A stretch of DNA of 64,000 nt, from NCBI GenBank assembly GCA_023455425.1, contig JAEYCM010000015.1, positions 1 to 64,000 on the forward strand. Direction: 5' to 3'. Shown piece after piece: positions 1 through 8,043 of this stretch. The stretch comes from Bacillota bacterium (GTDB taxonomy: Bacteria; Bacillota; Clostridia; Christensenellales; CAG-138). The position numbers were made by a program, and so were the translations under genes. Under the pieces are notes generated by a model, which worked only from the letters and a program-made list of their open reading frames with translations, did not search any database and was not told the DNA's origin. Positions within the stretch are counted from its first letter, which is position 1. The number at the start of each line of letters is the position of its first letter.

Positions 1-17
1 TCAAAAGCTATCCTTGC

Positions 18-91
18 TGGAGCGGGTGATGGGAATCGAACCCACGTGGCCAGCTTGGGAAGCTGGAGCTCTGCCATTGAGCTACACCCGC
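18..91 (-). tRNA. tRNA-Gly (anticodon CCC)
   Basis: Read on the minus strand this gives a full cloverleaf. The acceptor stem is GCGGGTG/CACCCGC, the D arm includes AGCTC...GAGCT, and the anticodon stem CCAGC/GCTGG encloses the loop TTCCCAA. The T arm carries GGTTCGATTCC, and CCA is encoded at 20-18. The anticodon CCC lies at 59-57 and reads the glycine codon GGG. The gene points out of the window to the left, so any tRNA cluster or operon partner lies before position 1. Confidence 0.97.
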
Positions 92-216
92 GCATGAGGA
101 TAGCGTTATTATTTTAATCTGCGGGTACCTATTTGTCAAGCATTATGCGGCTTTATGGCCGCTAAATGCGTCGGGAGGGGAAGGCGCGCAAAAGCGCGGG
201 CGGGCCGCCGTTTGGC

Positions 217-226
217 GTGGTATACT
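217..226 (+). promoter_or_regulatory. Extended -10 promoter for the small membrane protein
   Basis: TATACT at 221-226 is preceded by TG one base upstream (an extended -10). No good -35 box is visible. It lies about 58 bases ahead of the ATG at 284. Confidence 0.4.
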
Positions 227-283
227 TTAGGGTAAAATAGGATGCTATGTCATTCTATATGGACAAAAGAAGGGGGCGTACCG

Positions 284-697
284 ATGGAAGCCAATCCCGT
301 ATCCGTACCAGCAGCCAGCGCCGAATACGAAAAGAAGATGCTCCGGCTTTCCCGCATCCGCACGTTTTTTATGTTTCTGATGGTGGCTGGGCTCTTCGTT
401 GTCACAGTTTTTATGTTCTCGATGGGCGCGCAGCTCAACGGCATTCTGGTGCAGGCGGAAAGCACGTTTACGCAGCTCAACGGCATTGCGGCGGATATCA
501 ATTCCGCAAACTTGCCGCAGATGTTTCAGGAAATCAACGTGCTGGTGGAACAGGGCCAGGTTGCGGCTTCTTCCGCCGTCACCGGCGTGGAGGAAGCGGT
601 GGGAACGCTTGACGAGCTGGATATTGAAACCCTGAACGAGAGCATTGCGGATCTGCACGCGGTCATTGAACCGCTGAGCAAATTTTTTGGACGCTAA
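284..697 (+). CDS. Small single-span membrane protein, unknown function
   Basis: The 137-residue product begins at the ATG at 284, which follows an AAGGGGG ribosome binding site by about 8 bases; an earlier in-frame ATG at 242 has no such site. A short charged N-terminal segment (about 20 residues) precedes one hydrophobic helix at residues 26-47. A Gln/Ala/Glu-rich, probably helical tail with no cysteines follows. The tail looks like an extracytoplasmic or cytoplasmic coiled coil, but I do not recognise a family. The gene stands alone and converges on the minus-strand gene at 886, with a shared terminator between them. Confidence 0.7.
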   Translation: MEANPVSVPAASAEYEKKMLRLSRIRTFFMFLMVAGLFVVTVFMFSMGAQLNGILVQAESTFTQLNGIAADINSANLPQMFQEINVLVEQGQVAASSAVTGVEEAVGTLDELDIETLNESIADLHAVIEPLSKFFGR

Positions 698-824
698 AGC
701 GTTATAATCGCCTGCGCCTCTGCGTATACTAACTGCAGGCGTCGGCCTGCAGATTCTTAAGCTACGCGCACGCCGGTCTAACAAGCGCGTACGTTGCAGG
801 CGGACGCCGTCGAATAAAAAATGG

Positions 825-842
825 AGCGGGGATATCCCCGCT
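825..842. terminator. Bidirectional terminator
   Basis: The perfect inverted repeat AGCGGGGAT/ATCCCCGCT has a T-rich run on the plus side and, read from the minus strand, TTTTTTATT on the other side. It sits between two convergent genes and can serve both. Confidence 0.75.
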
Positions 843-885
843 TTCTTTTTTTGCGTTTTTCCAAATTCAGAAGCCGGTTACGCCG

Positions 886-1641
886 CTATTTGGGTTCGGA
901 TTTCGTGGCGCTGTAGGTTTCGGTGGTTGTGCCGTCCGCATCCTGCCTGGTAATGACAAAGGAAGAAACCGTGGTATCCTCCCGCTCGGTGCGGGTCGTA
1001 ACGGCGGTGCGTTCTGTCGTCACCATGGCGTCGACGTCCAATTCCATGGTGACGGAGTGTTCCGCCACCACGTTATCTATGCGGCTGTATGAGGAGACGG
1101 TGTACACGATTCCTTCCGCGTTGGAGAGAGTGATCCCGCAATCGGAATAGGCGGGATCGCCCGTTGTGCCTAAAAAGTCAAAAAAGGCCGCGGAGAGCAT
1201 TTCGCTTCCCGGGTCTTTTGAAACATTGCCTATGGTGACGGTATTGGTGTGAAGCGCCGCAAGGGTTTCTCGCGCAATCTTTACGTTTTCTTCATCCTGT
1301 AAAAACACCGCGCCCGCTTCATATAGAATTTTTGCCGCGGCTGCCGCACCCTCCTGCGCGGCGGTAAGCGTTGCGCCGGGCCCGATGGGGATCGTCTCCC
1401 GCTCCACGGGGATGTATTCTTCCGTAATGACAGAGTCCTCGTCTATAATAACGATTTCGTCGTCCTCGGGCGCGGGCACGGCCTTGGACGCGTTTCCCGC
1501 CTTGGCGCCTGTTAAAAGGGTTTGGGCGCCAATTTGCCCGGCGCTATCGTTGCTGATAATATCTTTTGCAGCGAAAAGGCCGATACCAAACAGCAAAACA
1601 AGCCCAGCGCACATGGAAACCAATTTGGTGAACTGTTTCAT
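886..1641 (-). CDS. Secreted or membrane-anchored protein, unknown function
   Basis: The 251-residue product has a basic N-terminus and a hydrophobic stretch (residues about 7-29), read as an uncleaved signal anchor or signal peptide without a lipobox cysteine. An acidic, Ile/Val-rich linker (around residues 55-80) and a Thr/Val/Glu-rich C-terminal half follow, the latter probably beta-rich and surface exposed. The start chosen is the ATG at 1641, with a GAGG site 9 bases upstream. A GTG at 1656 is also possible but has worse spacing. No known domain is recognised. It is a single gene with a terminator at its 3' side, upstream of which lies the divergent-free region around 1650-1775. Confidence 0.65.
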   Translation of the reverse strand: MKQFTKLVSMCAGLVLLFGIGLFAAKDIISNDSAGQIGAQTLLTGAKAGNASKAVPAPEDDEIVIIDEDSVITEEYIPVERETIPIGPGATLTAAQEGAAAAAKILYEAGAVFLQDEENVKIARETLAALHTNTVTIGNVSKDPGSEMLSAAFFDFLGTTGDPAYSDCGITLSNAEGIVYTVSSYSRIDNVVAEHSVTMELDVDAMVTTERTAVTTRTEREDTTVSSFVITRQDADGTTTETYSATKSEPK

Positions 1642-1775
1642 TGCGTATCGCCTCACTTACCTTTCATTTTGGTAAACTCAGCATATCACTTCAAAGCTTC
1701 AATTCGCCCTCAGGCGGGTCTCATTTCGGTCTTATTTTGCGGATATTCCTTTCCATATATAAGTGTTACTGACGA

Positions 1776-2885
1776 TTATTTCGCGGAAGCATACGTCTGG
1801 ATTTCGCGCAGCCGTTCTACAATAGGCAAGTGCTGCGTGCAAAGCCCTTCACACTGCCCGCAGGCAATGCAGTCAAACGCGGCGTCCGGCTTGAGCGCCC
1901 AGTGGTTGTTCAAACGGATGGTTGGATTCCGGTCGGTCAGGATCTTTTGATTGTACGCATCCATGAATTTGGGGATGGGGATGCCTGCAGGGCAGCTGTC
2001 GCAATAGCCGCAGCCCGTACATAGCGCGTTTTCACCGCCGCCGGATGCGGGCAGCTGCGCGGTCTGCACGTCCGCGGGCTGCTCCCTAAGCCCCTCCACC
2101 GCAAACAGCGCCTCATCCACCTGTGTCTTGGTGGCGATACCATTGAGGGCGATGGAAACCTCCCGGTGCCCCGCTACAAAGCGCAGCGCGGCCTGCGCCG
2201 CGTTATACGGCGTCCCTTCTGTCAGGTAGGAGAACAGCTGCGGGCTGGCAGGAATCACGCCGCCGCCCAGCGGATTCATGACCACCACGCCCATATTGTG
2301 TTGGTGCGCCGCAACAAGCCCGCTCATGCGGTAGCGGTAATTGAGCGCGTTGTAGCCGACAAGCATGCCCTCAAACAGCTCTTCGCCGATCACCTGCGCC
2401 AAGTCGTTTCCCGGCATGTGGGAGGAAAACACGATATGGCGGATCATGCCCTGCTCCTTCGCCTTGAGAAAGTACCCGTAGAGCGCGTCGCACTGCTTGC
2501 GGTATTGGGAAAGCGAGAGCATGCACCAGAGATGGTAGAAATCGATCGTGTCCACCTGAAGGCGTTTGAGGCTGGTTTCCAGCCTGCGGAAAAATCCCGC
2601 TTCCGTCGCCGGGTTATCGAGCTGGTAGAAATTCGTCTTGGTACTGACATAGTAGCTCTCACGGGGCAGCGCGCTCAACGCCAGCCCCATGATGGTTTCG
2701 CTTTTATCGTCGCAATAGGCGGGCGCGGTATCGAAATAATTGATGCCCTTTTCATGCGCATAGCGGACAACTTCGGCGCACGCTTCCAGATTGCCGTTCT
2801 TCACGTCTTCGTCCAAAAAACGCATGCCGCCAAAGCCAATGGCAGACACGCGGCATCCGGTCGTTCCGTATTCTTTATAGTACAT
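1776..2885 (-). CDS. Aldo/keto reductase with C-terminal 4Fe-4S domain
   Basis: The 369-residue NAD(P)H-dependent oxidoreductase has the aldo/keto reductase TIM barrel in residues 1 to about 280, with the family motifs IGFGGMRF near the N-terminus and FDTAPAYCD with the catalytic Asp/Tyr. The C-terminal third has two cysteine sets, CTGCGYCDSCP and CIACGQCEGLC. These are the ferredoxin-like extension found in the Fe-S aldo/keto reductases of anaerobes. The start at 2885 follows GGGAGG by 6 bases; the longer frame upstream lacks a ribosome binding site. The substrate is unknown. It is divergent from the flavin reductase at 3055, with about 170 bases between them. Confidence 0.88.
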   Translation of the reverse strand: MYYKEYGTTGCRVSAIGFGGMRFLDEDVKNGNLEACAEVVRYAHEKGINYFDTAPAYCDDKSETIMGLALSALPRESYYVSTKTNFYQLDNPATEAGFFRRLETSLKRLQVDTIDFYHLWCMLSLSQYRKQCDALYGYFLKAKEQGMIRHIVFSSHMPGNDLAQVIGEELFEGMLVGYNALNYRYRMSGLVAAHQHNMGVVVMNPLGGGVIPASPQLFSYLTEGTPYNAAQAALRFVAGHREVSIALNGIATKTQVDEALFAVEGLREQPADVQTAQLPASGGGENALCTGCGYCDSCPAGIPIPKFMDAYNQKILTDRNPTIRLNNHWALKPDAAFDCIACGQCEGLCTQHLPIVERLREIQTYASAK

Positions 2886-3054
2886 GGTTCGCCTCCCGCA
2901 ACGGTTTGCTTTTTGATGGGTATGGGTTATAATAAGTCTAGCATATGCCTGTGCATAAGAAAAGGCCGGGGCGGCGCAGAACAAACGTTTGGCAGCTTTT
3001 CAAGCGGGCATACTCCGGATAGAATTTTACGTCGCACAGGGAGGTACGTGTATT

Positions 3055-3579
3055 TTGGATCCTGCCGTACTGTTTAAACTTTCTTACGGGCTGTATGTCA
3101 TCGGCGTGATGGATGGCGATACGCCGCAGGGTTGCATCGTGAATACGGTATTCCAGGTTACCGCGGAAGGCATGCTGGCTGTCAGCATGAGCAAGAATAA
3201 CCATACGCACAAGCTCATGCAGGAAACGGGAAAATTCTCCGTCTCCATCCTGACGGAAGCGACGCCCGCTAAAACGATCGGCAGGTTTGGATATTCTTCC
3301 GGCGCAAACGTGCATAAGTTTGACGGGCTGGAGTACACCTTGCACGATGGCCTTCCCATGCTCAAGGCGGAATGTGCAGGGTACCTGTTCTGCAATATCG
3401 TAGGCAGGCATGAAACAGACACACATACCGTATTCTTTGCCATGGTGTACGATGGCTGTATGGATGAGAACTGTGCCGTCCAGGGCTTCCCTGTAATGAC
3501 CTATGACTATTACCATAAGGTCATTAAGGCAAAAGCGCCCAAAAACGCGCCGACCTATCAGGCGGCTGCGAACCAGTAA
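3055..3579 (+). CDS. Flavin reductase family protein (FMN-binding split barrel)
   Basis: The 174-residue protein has the flavin reductase-like split-barrel fold. The segment around YGLYVIGVMDG and the conserved CIVNTVFQVT and MSKNNHTH stretches match the subgroup found alone or fused to rubredoxin in Clostridia. The enzyme would reduce flavin with NAD(P)H or pass electrons from a flavoprotein. The TTG at 3055 is the likely start: AGGGAGG at 3038-3044 lies 10 bases ahead, and no ATG fits the frame. No rubredoxin domain follows. It is transcribed separately from the T-box leader that begins just downstream. Confidence 0.85.
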   Translation: MDPAVLFKLSYGLYVIGVMDGDTPQGCIVNTVFQVTAEGMLAVSMSKNNHTHKLMQETGKFSVSILTEATPAKTIGRFGYSSGANVHKFDGLEYTLHDGLPMLKAECAGYLFCNIVGRHETDTHTVFFAMVYDGCMDENCAVQGFPVMTYDYYHKVIKAKAPKNAPTYQAAANQ

Positions 3580-3594
3580 TATATCTGCGGGGCG

Positions 3595-3853
3595 GATACG
3601 CCCTGCGGGCTATAGCATAGATGGCGTTGACAAAAGCAATGGCGCTGCGTTCCTTATCAAGAGAGCCGGTGGCTGGTGTGAACCGGCAAGGTGCGCGCCT
3701 GTCCACTTTTTGAGCTGTTGGCAGAAACGCCAAAGGGTATGCCCTTTATCGCATGATTGAGCGGCCGGAAAACCGGCAATTTGGGTGGCAACGCGGAAAG
3801 TTTTTTCGTCCCAATCGCAATGCAAACTTTGCATTGGATTCGGGGCGTTTTTT
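3595..3853 (+). promoter_or_regulatory. T-box leader, probably serine-specific
   Basis: Three hallmarks are visible. AGAGAGCCGG...GGTGTGAACCGGC lies at about 3659-3687. The T-box core TTGGGTGGCAACGCGG lies at 3781-3796. A terminator at 3807-3853 has a left arm (CGTCCC) that can pair with the GGGTGG of the T-box to form the antiterminator. The leader ends 42 bases before the seryl-tRNA synthetase gene at 3896, so uncharged tRNA-Ser should switch the gene on. Stem I is unusually short: GATA (3595) can pair with TATC (3655), and TCC at 3651-3653 (Ser) is the likely specifier. The specifier assignment is inference. Confidence 0.85.
3807..3853 (+). terminator. T-box-controlled intrinsic terminator
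   Basis: A near-perfect 20-bp stem (3807-3826 with 3828-3847) is followed by TTTTTT at 3848-3853. It lies directly after the T-box core, upstream of the synthetase gene. Confidence 0.85.
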
Positions 3854-3895
3854 ATGAAAAAGAACAAGGCGCAGCGCGCAAAAAGGAGAAGGACA

Positions 3896-5176
3896 ATGCT
3901 GGATATCAAGTTCGTACGGGCAAATCCGGAAGCAGTCGGGGAAAATCTCAAAAAGAAGTTTCAGGAACATAAGCTCCCCCTGCTGGAGGAGGTTTTGGAG
4001 CTGGACCGGGAATACCGGGACGTCAAGGTGCGGTGCGACGGCTTACGAAACCAGCGCAACGTATTGAGCAAGCAGATTGGCGGCCTCATGGCCAAGGGCG
4101 AACGGGAGGAAGCCGAGCGCGTCAAGGCGAACGTTTCTGCCATTGGGCAGGAACTCACCGACCTTGGCGTGCGGGAAGGGGAGCTGGAACAGGCCATCCG
4201 GGAACGGATGCTCGTACTCCCCAACATCATCGACCCGAGTGTGCCCATCGGAAAGGACGACAGTGAAAACGTGGAACTCGAGCGCTTTGGCGAGCCCAAA
4301 GCCCCGGCGTTTGAAGTGCCCTATCATATTGATATCATGGAGCGCTTAAACGGCGTGGATTTGGAGAGCGCGCGCAAAACCAGCGGCAACGGCTTTTACT
4401 ATTTCAAAGGCGATATCGCGCGGCTGCACTCCGGCATTTTGTCGTATGCGCGGGACTTCATGATCGACAAAGGCTTTACCTACTGCATCCCGCCCTTTAT
4501 GATCCGCAGCAATGTGGTAACGGGCGTCATGAGCTTTTCTGAAATGGAAAACATGATGTACAAGATCGAAGGGGAAGACCTTTACCTTATCGGTACCAGC
4601 GAGCATTCCATGATCGGCAAGTTCATCGACACCACGCTCGAAGAGGGCGAGCTCCCGCAGACGCTCACCAGTTATTCTCCCTGCTTCCGTAAGGAAGTGG
4701 GCGCGCACGGCATTGAGGAGCGCGGCGTCTACCGCATCCACCAGTTCGAAAAGCAGGAGATGATCGTCATCTGCAAGCCGGAGGAAAGCGCCGCGTGGTT
4801 TAAAAAGCTGTATGAATATACGGTGGAATTCTTCCGGACGCTGGATATCCCGGTGCGCACGCTGGAATGCTGCTCGGGCGACCTTGCGGATCTCAAGGTA
4901 AAGAGCGTGGACGTGGAAGCCTGGTCCCCCCGGCAGAAAAAGTATTTTGAGGTGGGCAGCTGCTCCAACCTTGGCGACGCGCAGGCGCGCCGTTTGGGCA
5001 TCCGCGTCAAAAACAAGGAGGAAGGCAACTACTTTGCGCACACGCTCAACAATACCGTCGTCGCGCCGCCGCGCATGCTGATCGCGTTCCTCGAAAACAA
5101 TTTGAATGAAGATGGCACTGTGAATATCCCTGCCCCGCTTCGGATGTACATGGGAGGCAAGACGGTAATTTCTTGA
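3896..5176 (+). CDS. serS: Seryl-tRNA synthetase, divergent T-box-controlled paralogue
   Basis: The 426-residue class II synthetase charges tRNA-Ser. The N-terminal coiled-coil arm spans about residues 25-110. Motif 2 is CFRKEVG...RGVYRIHQFEKQE and motif 3 is NNTVVAPPRMLIAFLEN. Compared with the second SerRS in this window (6675-7946), two active-site stretches differ: the usual TAEVP loop reads TSEHSM, and the motif 3 Val-Gly-Arg reads Pro-Pro-Arg with the arginine kept. The ATG at 3896 follows AAGGAGAAGG. It is the only gene behind the T-box, and a terminator follows at 5196. Two SerRS genes within 4 kb suggest a stress, starvation or inhibitor-resistance copy; that role is inference. Confidence 0.93.
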   Translation: MLDIKFVRANPEAVGENLKKKFQEHKLPLLEEVLELDREYRDVKVRCDGLRNQRNVLSKQIGGLMAKGEREEAERVKANVSAIGQELTDLGVREGELEQAIRERMLVLPNIIDPSVPIGKDDSENVELERFGEPKAPAFEVPYHIDIMERLNGVDLESARKTSGNGFYYFKGDIARLHSGILSYARDFMIDKGFTYCIPPFMIRSNVVTGVMSFSEMENMMYKIEGEDLYLIGTSEHSMIGKFIDTTLEEGELPQTLTSYSPCFRKEVGAHGIEERGVYRIHQFEKQEMIVICKPEESAAWFKKLYEYTVEFFRTLDIPVRTLECCSGDLADLKVKSVDVEAWSPRQKKYFEVGSCSNLGDAQARRLGIRVKNKEEGNYFAHTLNNTVVAPPRMLIAFLENNLNEDGTVNIPAPLRMYMGGKTVIS

Positions 5177-5195
5177 GATAGGATGCAAAATAAAA

Positions 5196-5219
5196 AAAGG
5201 CGGGCGCAAGCCCGCCTTT
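5196..5219. terminator. Terminator after serS
   Basis: The perfect stem AAAGGCGGGC/GCCCGCCTTT has a GCAA loop. The longer T run is on the minus strand, so it may serve both the synthetase and minus-strand read-through from 5550. Confidence 0.7.
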
Positions 5220-5231
5220 GCGTGTTAATTC

Positions 5232-5532
5232 AAGGTATCGGCGCTTTAGCGGTACGTCTCGGATATTAGGGCATGAGGGCCGTCGCAACAGTTTTCTTGC
5301 TTTGGGGAACAAACCCTTTCCTTAGGAACGTCCCCATCCAGGGGGCGCGGGGGGACGTAGCTAAGCGCCGCCTGTGGCGGAAGAAGCGAAGTGCAGTTCC
5401 AGTGAGCAAGGAAGTATTGGGAGCGGCTTGCCGCGATGTAATACGACCATTGCGAACTGTGGGCCGTAAGGCGAAGCCCTCCCGCTATTAAATAAAATAA
5501 TTTATCGTCGCCGCTGCAGGCGGCGATACCTT
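5232..5532 (+). repeat. Interspersed repeat family 1, copy A (AAGGTATCGG termini)
   Basis: This ~300-bp non-coding unit begins AAGGTATCGGCGC and ends with the inverse, GGCGGCGATACCTT, so the ends form short terminal inverted repeats. Parts recur elsewhere. The ends and the GCTTTGGGGAA block recur at 39.83-40.04 kb (inverted) and 50.22-50.44 kb. The segment 5349-5478 recurs inverted at 28193-28312. No open reading frame in it resembles a transposase. It fills the whole gap between the serS terminator and the hydrolase gene at 5550. Confidence 0.75.
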
Positions 5533-5549
5533 AAGAATTTCTAAGGCAG

Positions 5550-6083
5550 CTAACTTTCCAAAAGCCTGATCGCTTCTTCAAGCTCCACTACCTTGGCGTA
5601 CCGGTTGTTCCAAATTTTGAAATTGTAATACTCGCACAGCTTTTCACCGGATAAATATTCATTATCAAACGTGGTGTTCGTCCCTTCCGGAATGATAACG
5701 TTATATTCATGATCGAACGCGCTTCTGATCGTGGCGTCGATGCAGTACTCCGTCTGGAGGCCCGTGAGCACGATGGTATCTACCCGCTTGCTGTCCAGAT
5801 AAGGTTTGAGGTCGGTTTTGTGGAACGCGCTGTTGTAGCGTTTGTCCACAATGAATTCGCCTTCCTGGGGCGCAACCGCCTCATAGATCTGCCAGCTGTC
5901 CGTGCCGTATTCAAATTCCGTGCCGGGTCCGTCGTCGTGGCGGACATACACGACTTCTTTGTGATGGCCCCTTGCGGTATTAACAAGCCTCCGGATGTTT
6001 GCAATCACCTGCTGCTCCTGGTAAGGATGTTCCCGGATCAGCGCGTTTTGAACGTCCACCACCAATAAAACGATGTTGCCCAT
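5550..6083 (-). CDS. Isochorismatase-family cysteine hydrolase
   Basis: The 177-residue alpha/beta hydrolase of the isochorismatase superfamily hydrolyses an amide or vinyl-ether bond; the substrate cannot be told from sequence. The catalytic Asp is in LLVVDVQNALI (residue about 10), the lysine in VDKRYNSAF (about 80), and the nucleophile cysteine in LTGLQTEYCIDAT (about 113). The length is normal for the family. The ATG at 6083 follows GAAAGGA. It may be co-transcribed with the acetyltransferase upstream at 6134-6580 (51-base gap). Confidence 0.9.
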   Translation of the reverse strand: MGNIVLLVVDVQNALIREHPYQEQQVIANIRRLVNTARGHHKEVVYVRHDDGPGTEFEYGTDSWQIYEAVAPQEGEFIVDKRYNSAFHKTDLKPYLDSKRVDTIVLTGLQTEYCIDATIRSAFDHEYNVIIPEGTNTTFDNEYLSGEKLCEYYNFKIWNNRYAKVVELEEAIRLLES

Positions 6084-6133
6084 ACTTTATTCCTTTCATG
6101 AAAATGAAACGTTGTTTTCATTTCTTTTGCACA

Positions 6134-6580
6134 CTATTTCAGAAGAACCTTGTAGATGCATTTCCGGCGGTCGCCCTTTTTGTACATTTCGTTGTGCGGG
6201 GGAAGGTCGGCTATGGTTTCAAGCACCCCGCCCACGTATTCGCACGTCTTGCGGGAGGCGATGTTTTCCGGGTTGCACGTGATATGGAGGTATTCCATTT
6301 TGTGCAGCTTTGCAAGCTCAAACAGCAGCAAGCAGGCCTTGCCTGCATAGTGGTGGCCCCGGTATTCTTCCTTTACGGAATAGCCGATATTGCCGCCATA
6401 ATATACATTTTCGGTGTGGCCGATGCGCAGGTCGCATCGGCCCATGGCCTTGCCCGTACGCGCCGAGCAAATGTCAAAATAGTAGGAAGGAACATATCCT
6501 TTTTCCGAATCCGCCGGGGCGGTTTTCGTCAGGCGCAGGATGATTTCGTCGTTGCGCAGGAACTTCGTATCATAAAACAT
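6134..6580 (-). CDS. GNAT-family N-acetyltransferase
   Basis: The 148-residue protein has the RimJ/RimL-like GNAT layout. A central beta-bulge region (NIGYSVKEEYRGHHYAGKACLLLF, given here in part as GYSVKEEYRG) contains the acetyl-CoA-binding R/G-x-x-G/A-like loop. It is followed by the conserved NPENIASRK segment typical of acetyltransferases acting on amino groups. The substrate is unknown. The start at 6580 follows AGGGGGAG. It lies between the second serS and the cysteine hydrolase on the same strand. Confidence 0.82.
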   Translation of the reverse strand: MFYDTKFLRNDEIILRLTKTAPADSEKGYVPSYYFDICSARTGKAMGRCDLRIGHTENVYYGGNIGYSVKEEYRGHHYAGKACLLLFELAKLHKMEYLHITCNPENIASRKTCEYVGGVLETIADLPPHNEMYKKGDRRKCIYKVLLK

Positions 6581-6674
6581 ATCCGCTCCCCCTTACATGA
6601 ATATCTGAAAGGCTCCGTTCCTCTTACAATTTGGAATACGGAGCCCTGACGATACGACGCATGTGGACAGCGCT

Positions 6675-7946
6675 TTATTCGATAACGTTTGCACCCATAT
6701 AGGACACGAGCACCCTGGGGATCTTCACGGAGCCATCCGCCTGCTGGTAGTTTTCCAATATCGCTGCCACGGTACGCCCCACCGCCACGCCGGAACCGTT
6801 GAGCGTATGCACAAGTTCGGGCTTGCTTTTTGCGTCCCTGCGGAAACGGATGTTGGCGCGGCGCGCCTGAAAATCCTCAAAATTGGAGCAGGAGCTGATC
6901 TCCACATACCGGCCGTAGCTTGGCATCCACACTTCAATGTCGTATGTCTTCGCGGAAGAGAAGCCAAGGTCGCCGGTAGTTAGCGCCACCACGCGGTAGG
7001 GGATATTTAGCCGCTGCAGTACAAGCTCCGCGTCCAGCGTAAGTTTCTCCAGTTCTTCATAGGAGTCTTCCGGTTTGGTGAATTTTACAAGCTCCACCTT
7101 GTTGAACTGGTGCTGGCGGATCAAGCCTCTTGTATCCCGCCCGGCGCTGCCCGCTTCCGCACGGAAACATGCGCTGTACGCGCAGTATTTGATGGGAAGC
7201 TCCGCGGCGCTGAGGATGGTATCCCGGAACATATTGGTCACAGGCACTTCCGCGGTGGGAATGAGGAAATACTCCGTACCCGCAACCTTGAAGGCGTCCT
7301 CCTCAAACTTGGGGAGCTGGCCCGTGCCCGTCATGCTCGCGCGGTTGACCATGAACGGCGGAAAAATTTCGGTATAGCCGCTTTCGCAGGTGTGCGTATC
7401 CAGATAAAAATTGATGACCGCACGCTCCAAACGCGCCCCCAGCCCTTTATAAAAGGTAAAGCGCGCGCCGGTCACCTTGCCCGCTGTGGCGGGGTCCAGG
7501 ATTTTTAACTGTTCGCCCAATTCCCAATGCGGCTTGGGCTCAAAGTAAAATTTCGGAGGCTCCCCATATTTGCGCACCTCCACGTTTTCGCTTTCATCGG
7601 CGCCCACCGGTACGCTTTCATGCGGGATGTTGGGGATGGAATAGAGGAACGCTTCTGTCTTTTCATCAAGCGCGGCGATCTCGGCGTCCAGTTCCTTGAT
7701 GCGGGCGGCGGCCTCTTTCATTTCTTCCATCAGCGCGTCGGGGCTTTCCCCCGCGCGCTTTAACTGCGGAATCTGCGCGCTTACAGCATTGCGGCGGGCT
7801 TTTAAGGCTTCCGCTTCCACCATCAGCTTTCTTCTTGCGGCGTCCGCTTCCAAAAAGGCGGACACGTCCGCGCCTTTATTGCGCCTGTTCGCCATGGCGG
7901 TCAAAAGCGCTTCGGGGTTTTCGCGGACCCGTTTGATATCCACCAT
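6675..7946 (-). CDS. serS: Seryl-tRNA synthetase (canonical)
   Basis: This 423-residue cytosolic class II synthetase is the housekeeping-type SerRS. It has an N-terminal helical arm (residues about 25-105) with LKARRNAVSAQI. The TAEVP motif sits in LIPTAEVPVTN. Motif 2 is CFRAEAGSAGRDTRGLIRQHQF and motif 3 is NGSGVAVGRTVAAILEN, all in standard form. The start at 7946 follows AAGGGGGA. The gene lies 98 bases after argS on the same strand and is probably in one operon with it. No T-box is seen upstream, unlike the paralogue at 3896. Confidence 0.96.
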   Translation of the reverse strand: MVDIKRVRENPEALLTAMANRRNKGADVSAFLEADAARRKLMVEAEALKARRNAVSAQIPQLKRAGESPDALMEEMKEAAARIKELDAEIAALDEKTEAFLYSIPNIPHESVPVGADESENVEVRKYGEPPKFYFEPKPHWELGEQLKILDPATAGKVTGARFTFYKGLGARLERAVINFYLDTHTCESGYTEIFPPFMVNRASMTGTGQLPKFEEDAFKVAGTEYFLIPTAEVPVTNMFRDTILSAAELPIKYCAYSACFRAEAGSAGRDTRGLIRQHQFNKVELVKFTKPEDSYEELEKLTLDAELVLQRLNIPYRVVALTTGDLGFSSAKTYDIEVWMPSYGRYVEISSCSNFEDFQARRANIRFRRDAKSKPELVHTLNGSGVAVGRTVAAILENYQQADGSVKIPRVLVSYMGANVIE

Positions 7947-8043
7947 GGAGGTTCCCCCTTATGTAAGCAGATTGTATGCGGAAAGAGTGCGGCGGGGTAC
8001 GTTGCTTTTCTTTCGCGAATGTGAAAATAAGATCCCGTTCCTC

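Noticed and set aside
2166..3077. 303-codon plus-strand frame opposite the aldo/keto reductase
   Set aside because: It is antisense to a gene with intact Fe-S and AKR motifs; no start signal.
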